Assembly (NCBI RefSeq): GCF_003945345.1
Contig: NZ_AP019308.1
Location: forward strand, 4,419,501-4,483,500
Length of the DNA stretch: 64,000 nucleotides
Source of the DNA: Paenibacillus baekrokdamisoli
Lineage (GTDB): Bacteria; Bacillota; Bacilli; Paenibacillales; Paenibacillaceae
Direction: 5' to 3'
Below are positions 62,012 to 64,000 of this stretch, one piece after another. Made by a program: the position numbers and the translations under genes. Under the pieces are notes generated by a model, which saw nothing but the letters and a program-made list of their open reading frames with translations, made no database searches and had not been told where the DNA came from. The first letter of the stretch is position 1. Every line of letters begins with the position of its first letter.

Positions 62012-63277
62012 TTACTTAAGCGCCTTCGCAGCAATATCTGTACGAACCTGCATGCCTTCGAAGTGGATAACCGACACCGCTTCGTATGCACGAGCGCGTG
62101 CTTCTGCAAGATCTCGGCCGCGGCCGACGATGCCGAGCACACGCCCGCCGTTCGTTACAAGGCTGCCGTCTTTCTCAGCGGTACCTGCGTGGAACACAAG
62201 TGCGCCCTGTGCTTTGGCAGCATCCAAGCCTTCAATGACATGGCCTTTTGGATAATTGCCTGGATAACCTTCAGAAGCGGCAATTACACATACCGCAGCT
62301 TCATCGTTCCACTCAATATCAAGCTGATCCAAACGACCATTAATCGATGCTAGAATAATATCAAGAAGGTCTGTCTTCAAACGCGGCAGTACGACCTGCG
62401 TCTCTGGATCGCCCATACGCGCATTGAATTCGATCGTCTTTGGACCGTCTTTTGTAATCATAAGACCTGCGAAGAGAACGCCTCGGAATGGACGACCTTC
62501 ACTGACCATCGCTTTAGCTGTTGGCTTAATGATTGTCTCAATCGCCTCTTCCACGATTGCGGGATCGATATGCGGAAGTGGTGTATAGGTACCCATTCCA
62601 CCTGTATTCGGGCCTTTATCATTGTCGAAGATCGGTTTATGATCCTGAGCAGGAACCATCGCACGAACGGTTTCCCCGTCAACGAAAGCTAGAATCGACA
62701 TTTCTTGTCCTTCAAGGAATTCCTCGATAACGACACGGCCGCCAGATTCACCGAAGACTTTACCAACCATCATGTCATGAAGCGCTTGCTCCGCTTCTTC
62801 CATGGAGTAGGCCACGGTTACACCTTTACCAGCCGCAAGTCCATCCGCTTTGATAACAATCGGAACCGATTGTTCACGAAGGTAAGCGAGTGCCGATTCA
62901 TGATCAGTGAACGTCTCGTATTTTGCCGTAATGATATTGTACTTCTTCAGCAGATTCTTCATGAAGATCTTACTGCCTTCAATCTCTGCCGCATTCTTGC
63001 GTGGGCCATAGATCGGAATGTTCTGCTCCTCGAACGCATCCACAATGCCTTCTGCAAGCGGATCATCCGGTCCGACTACCACAAGATCAACCGAATGATC
63101 GATGGCGAATTGAATGAGATCCGCGAACTTGTTAACCGGAATCGGTGCAATTTCGGCAAGCTCCGCTATTCCTGCGTTACCTGGCGCGCAGTAGATTTTC
63201 TTTACCTTCTCGCTATTGTTAAGCGCCCAGACGATCGCATGCTCTCGTCCGCCGCCGCCGATGACCATTACTCGCAA
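62012..63277 (-). CDS. purD: Phosphoribosylamine-glycine ligase
   Basis: 421 residues from the TTG at 63277 (GGGAGGG upstream); an ATG at 63292 is in frame but has no site. MVIGGGGREHAIVW at the start, the ATP-grasp region (VIKADGLAAGKGVTVAYSME, VVIEEFLEGQEMSILAFVDG) and NARMGDPETQVVLPRL are the GARS signatures. It joins glycine to phosphoribosylamine in the second step of purine synthesis. Last gene of the purine operon, after purH. Confidence 0.95.
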   Translation of the reverse strand: MRVMVIGGGGREHAIVWALNNSEKVKKIYCAPGNAGIAELAEIAPIPVNKFADLIQFAIDHSVDLVVVGPDDPLAEGIVDAFEEQNIPIYGPRKNAAEIEGSKIFMKNLLKKYNIITAKYETFTDHESALAYLREQSVPIVIKADGLAAGKGVTVAYSMEEAEQALHDMMVGKVFGESGGRVVIEEFLEGQEMSILAFVDGETVRAMVPAQDHKPIFDNDKGPNTGGMGTYTPLPHIDPAIVEEAIETIIKPTAKAMVSEGRPFRGVLFAGLMITKDGPKTIEFNARMGDPETQVVLPRLKTDLLDIILASINGRLDQLDIEWNDEAAVCVIAASEGYPGNYPKGHVIEGLDAAKAQGALVFHAGTAEKDGSLVTNGGRVLGIVGRGRDLAEARARAYEAVSVIHFEGMQVRTDIAAKALK

Positions 63278-63310
63278 AGGAAACCCTCCCATTGTAACGA
63301 TTTAAGAAAA

Positions 63311-64000
63311 TTAATGTTTAAAATGACGTACGCCCGTCAGCACCATTGCGATATTATTGGCATTGGCTACCGCGATGGATTCTGCATCCTTAATGGAACC
63401 ACCTGGCTGAATAACGGCTGTAATACCAGCTTTGGCAGCAATCTCAAGTGTATCTCCCATCGGGAAGAATGCATCAGAAGCTAGCACAGAGCCTACTGCT
63501 TTCTCACCCGCTTGCTCAATAGCAATACGAGCCGCGCCTACACGGTTCATTTGACCTGCGCCAACACCGACCGTCATATTATCGGAAGCCAGAAGAATAG
63601 CGTTCGACTTCACATGCTTAACAACCTTCCAGCCGAACAACAATTGCTTCAGCTCTTCAGCGGTTGGTTTACGGTCCGTTACCACTTGGATATCGTCTTC
63701 CGTCAAGCTGTGTACGTCGCTCTCTTGGACAACCATACCGCCGTCCACACTCGTTAGGAGCCATTCCGGCTTACGCTCTCCAGCTGCTTGCAGCTCGCCG
63801 AGCTTCATCAGACGGATATTCTTCTTCTTCGTCAGCACATCGAGTGCTTCAGGAGTAAAGTCCGGTGCAATGATGATCTCTAGAAAAATCTCTCCGAGCA
63901 ATTGTGCAGTCTCTAAGCCAATCGTCCGGTTAGCTGCAACGATTCCTCCGAAGATAGAGGTTGGATCAGCGGAATACGCCTTTTGATAAGCCTCGTGAAT
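63311..64000 (-). CDS. purH: Bifunctional AICAR transformylase/IMP cyclohydrolase, C-terminal part
   Basis: The reading frame enters from the window's right edge without a start and ends at 63311; 229 codons are visible. SIFGGIVAANRTIGLETAQL and FLEIIIAPDFTPEALDVL, then KSNAILLASDNMTVGVGAGQ, FFPMGDTLEIAAKAGI and IQPGGSIKDAESIAVAN match the transformylase domain, which makes formyl-AICAR. It precedes purD by 33 bases, as in the pur operon of Bacillus. Confidence 0.95.
   Translation of the reverse strand: MHEAYQKAYSADPTSIFGGIVAANRTIGLETAQLLGEIFLEIIIAPDFTPEALDVLTKKKNIRLMKLGELQAAGERKPEWLLTSVDGGMVVQESDVHSLTEDDIQVVTDRKPTAEELKQLLFGWKVVKHVKSNAILLASDNMTVGVGAGQMNRVGAARIAIEQAGEKAVGSVLASDAFFPMGDTLEIAAKAGITAVIQPGGSIKDAESIAVANANNIAMVLTGVRHFKH

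Overview
The window looks like a chromosomal segment of a Bacillota bacterium of the Paenibacillus type. The evidence is strong AGGAGG ribosome binding sites, frequent GTG/TTG starts, SLH-anchored and 'stalk'-domain surface proteins, a HemAT-like sensor, and a gene order that echoes the Bacillus subtilis purH-purD ... yerB-yerC ... dgkB-rlmCD region (here purH/purD at 62.0-64.0 kb, yerB-like at 35 kb, yerC at 32 kb, dgkB at 30-31 kb, rlmD at 28.6-30 kb). The genus is an inference from gene content. No rRNA, tRNA or CRISPR array was seen.

The window has two halves. Positions 1 to about 28.6 kb are visibly more AT-rich and accessory. 1-4.1 kb carries the end of a small biosynthetic or export operon on the minus strand: acyl carrier protein, acyl/AMP ligase, short-chain reductase and an ABC exporter cut by the window edge, next to an AraC-type regulator. 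5.3-15.3 kb is a graveyard of mobile DNA: IS3, IS1380 and two kinds of IS4-like transposase, a truncated group II intron and a metallo-beta-lactamase fragment. Scattered through it are three related genes of a BtrH-like (C39/papain-fold-like) family, two intact and one a frameshifted remnant. 15.9-16.3 kb holds a Nudix hydrolase. About 16.8-28.6 kb reads as an integrated plasmid- or prophage-like element: a DUF960-like gene, RadC, a YqaJ-like recombinase remnant, an XRE repressor, a large secreted propeller/stalk protein, a HTH protein, two unrecognised genes, a D5-type primase-helicase, a frameshifted DUF6075-like gene, an excisionase and a tyrosine integrase that abuts the 3' end of rlmD.

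From 28.6 to 64 kb the sequence is core-like, mostly on the minus strand: rlmD, dgkB, a CbiX/SirB-type chelatase, yerC, a YqfQ-like gene, the phosphate transporter pit with its DUF47 partner, a YerB-like lipoprotein, a divergent AraC/PhyH pair, a Bce/Yxd-like ABC system with YxeA, response regulator and kinase, and a second two-component system co-transcribed with an FG-GAP lipoprotein. These are followed by a polysaccharide deacetylase, a STAS / PAS-GGDEF-EAL / HemAT operon that probably links oxygen sensing to cyclic-di-GMP, an ECF sigma/membrane-protein pair, lipoproteins, a 1369-residue SLH-anchored phosphatase, and purD-purH.

The most unusual points are the broken cluster of three BtrH-like paralogs, the STAS-GGDEF/EAL-HemAT operon, the primase module with two unrecognised proteins and a GCTAC-repeat region downstream, a perfect 42-bp palindrome in the element, a phased TRAACCTT operator upstream of the Bce-type transporter, a response regulator with a very long Gln/Gly/Ser linker, and a second diverged copy of the purD 3' end fused to an IS4 remnant. 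All function calls were made by reading the translations; no database search was possible.
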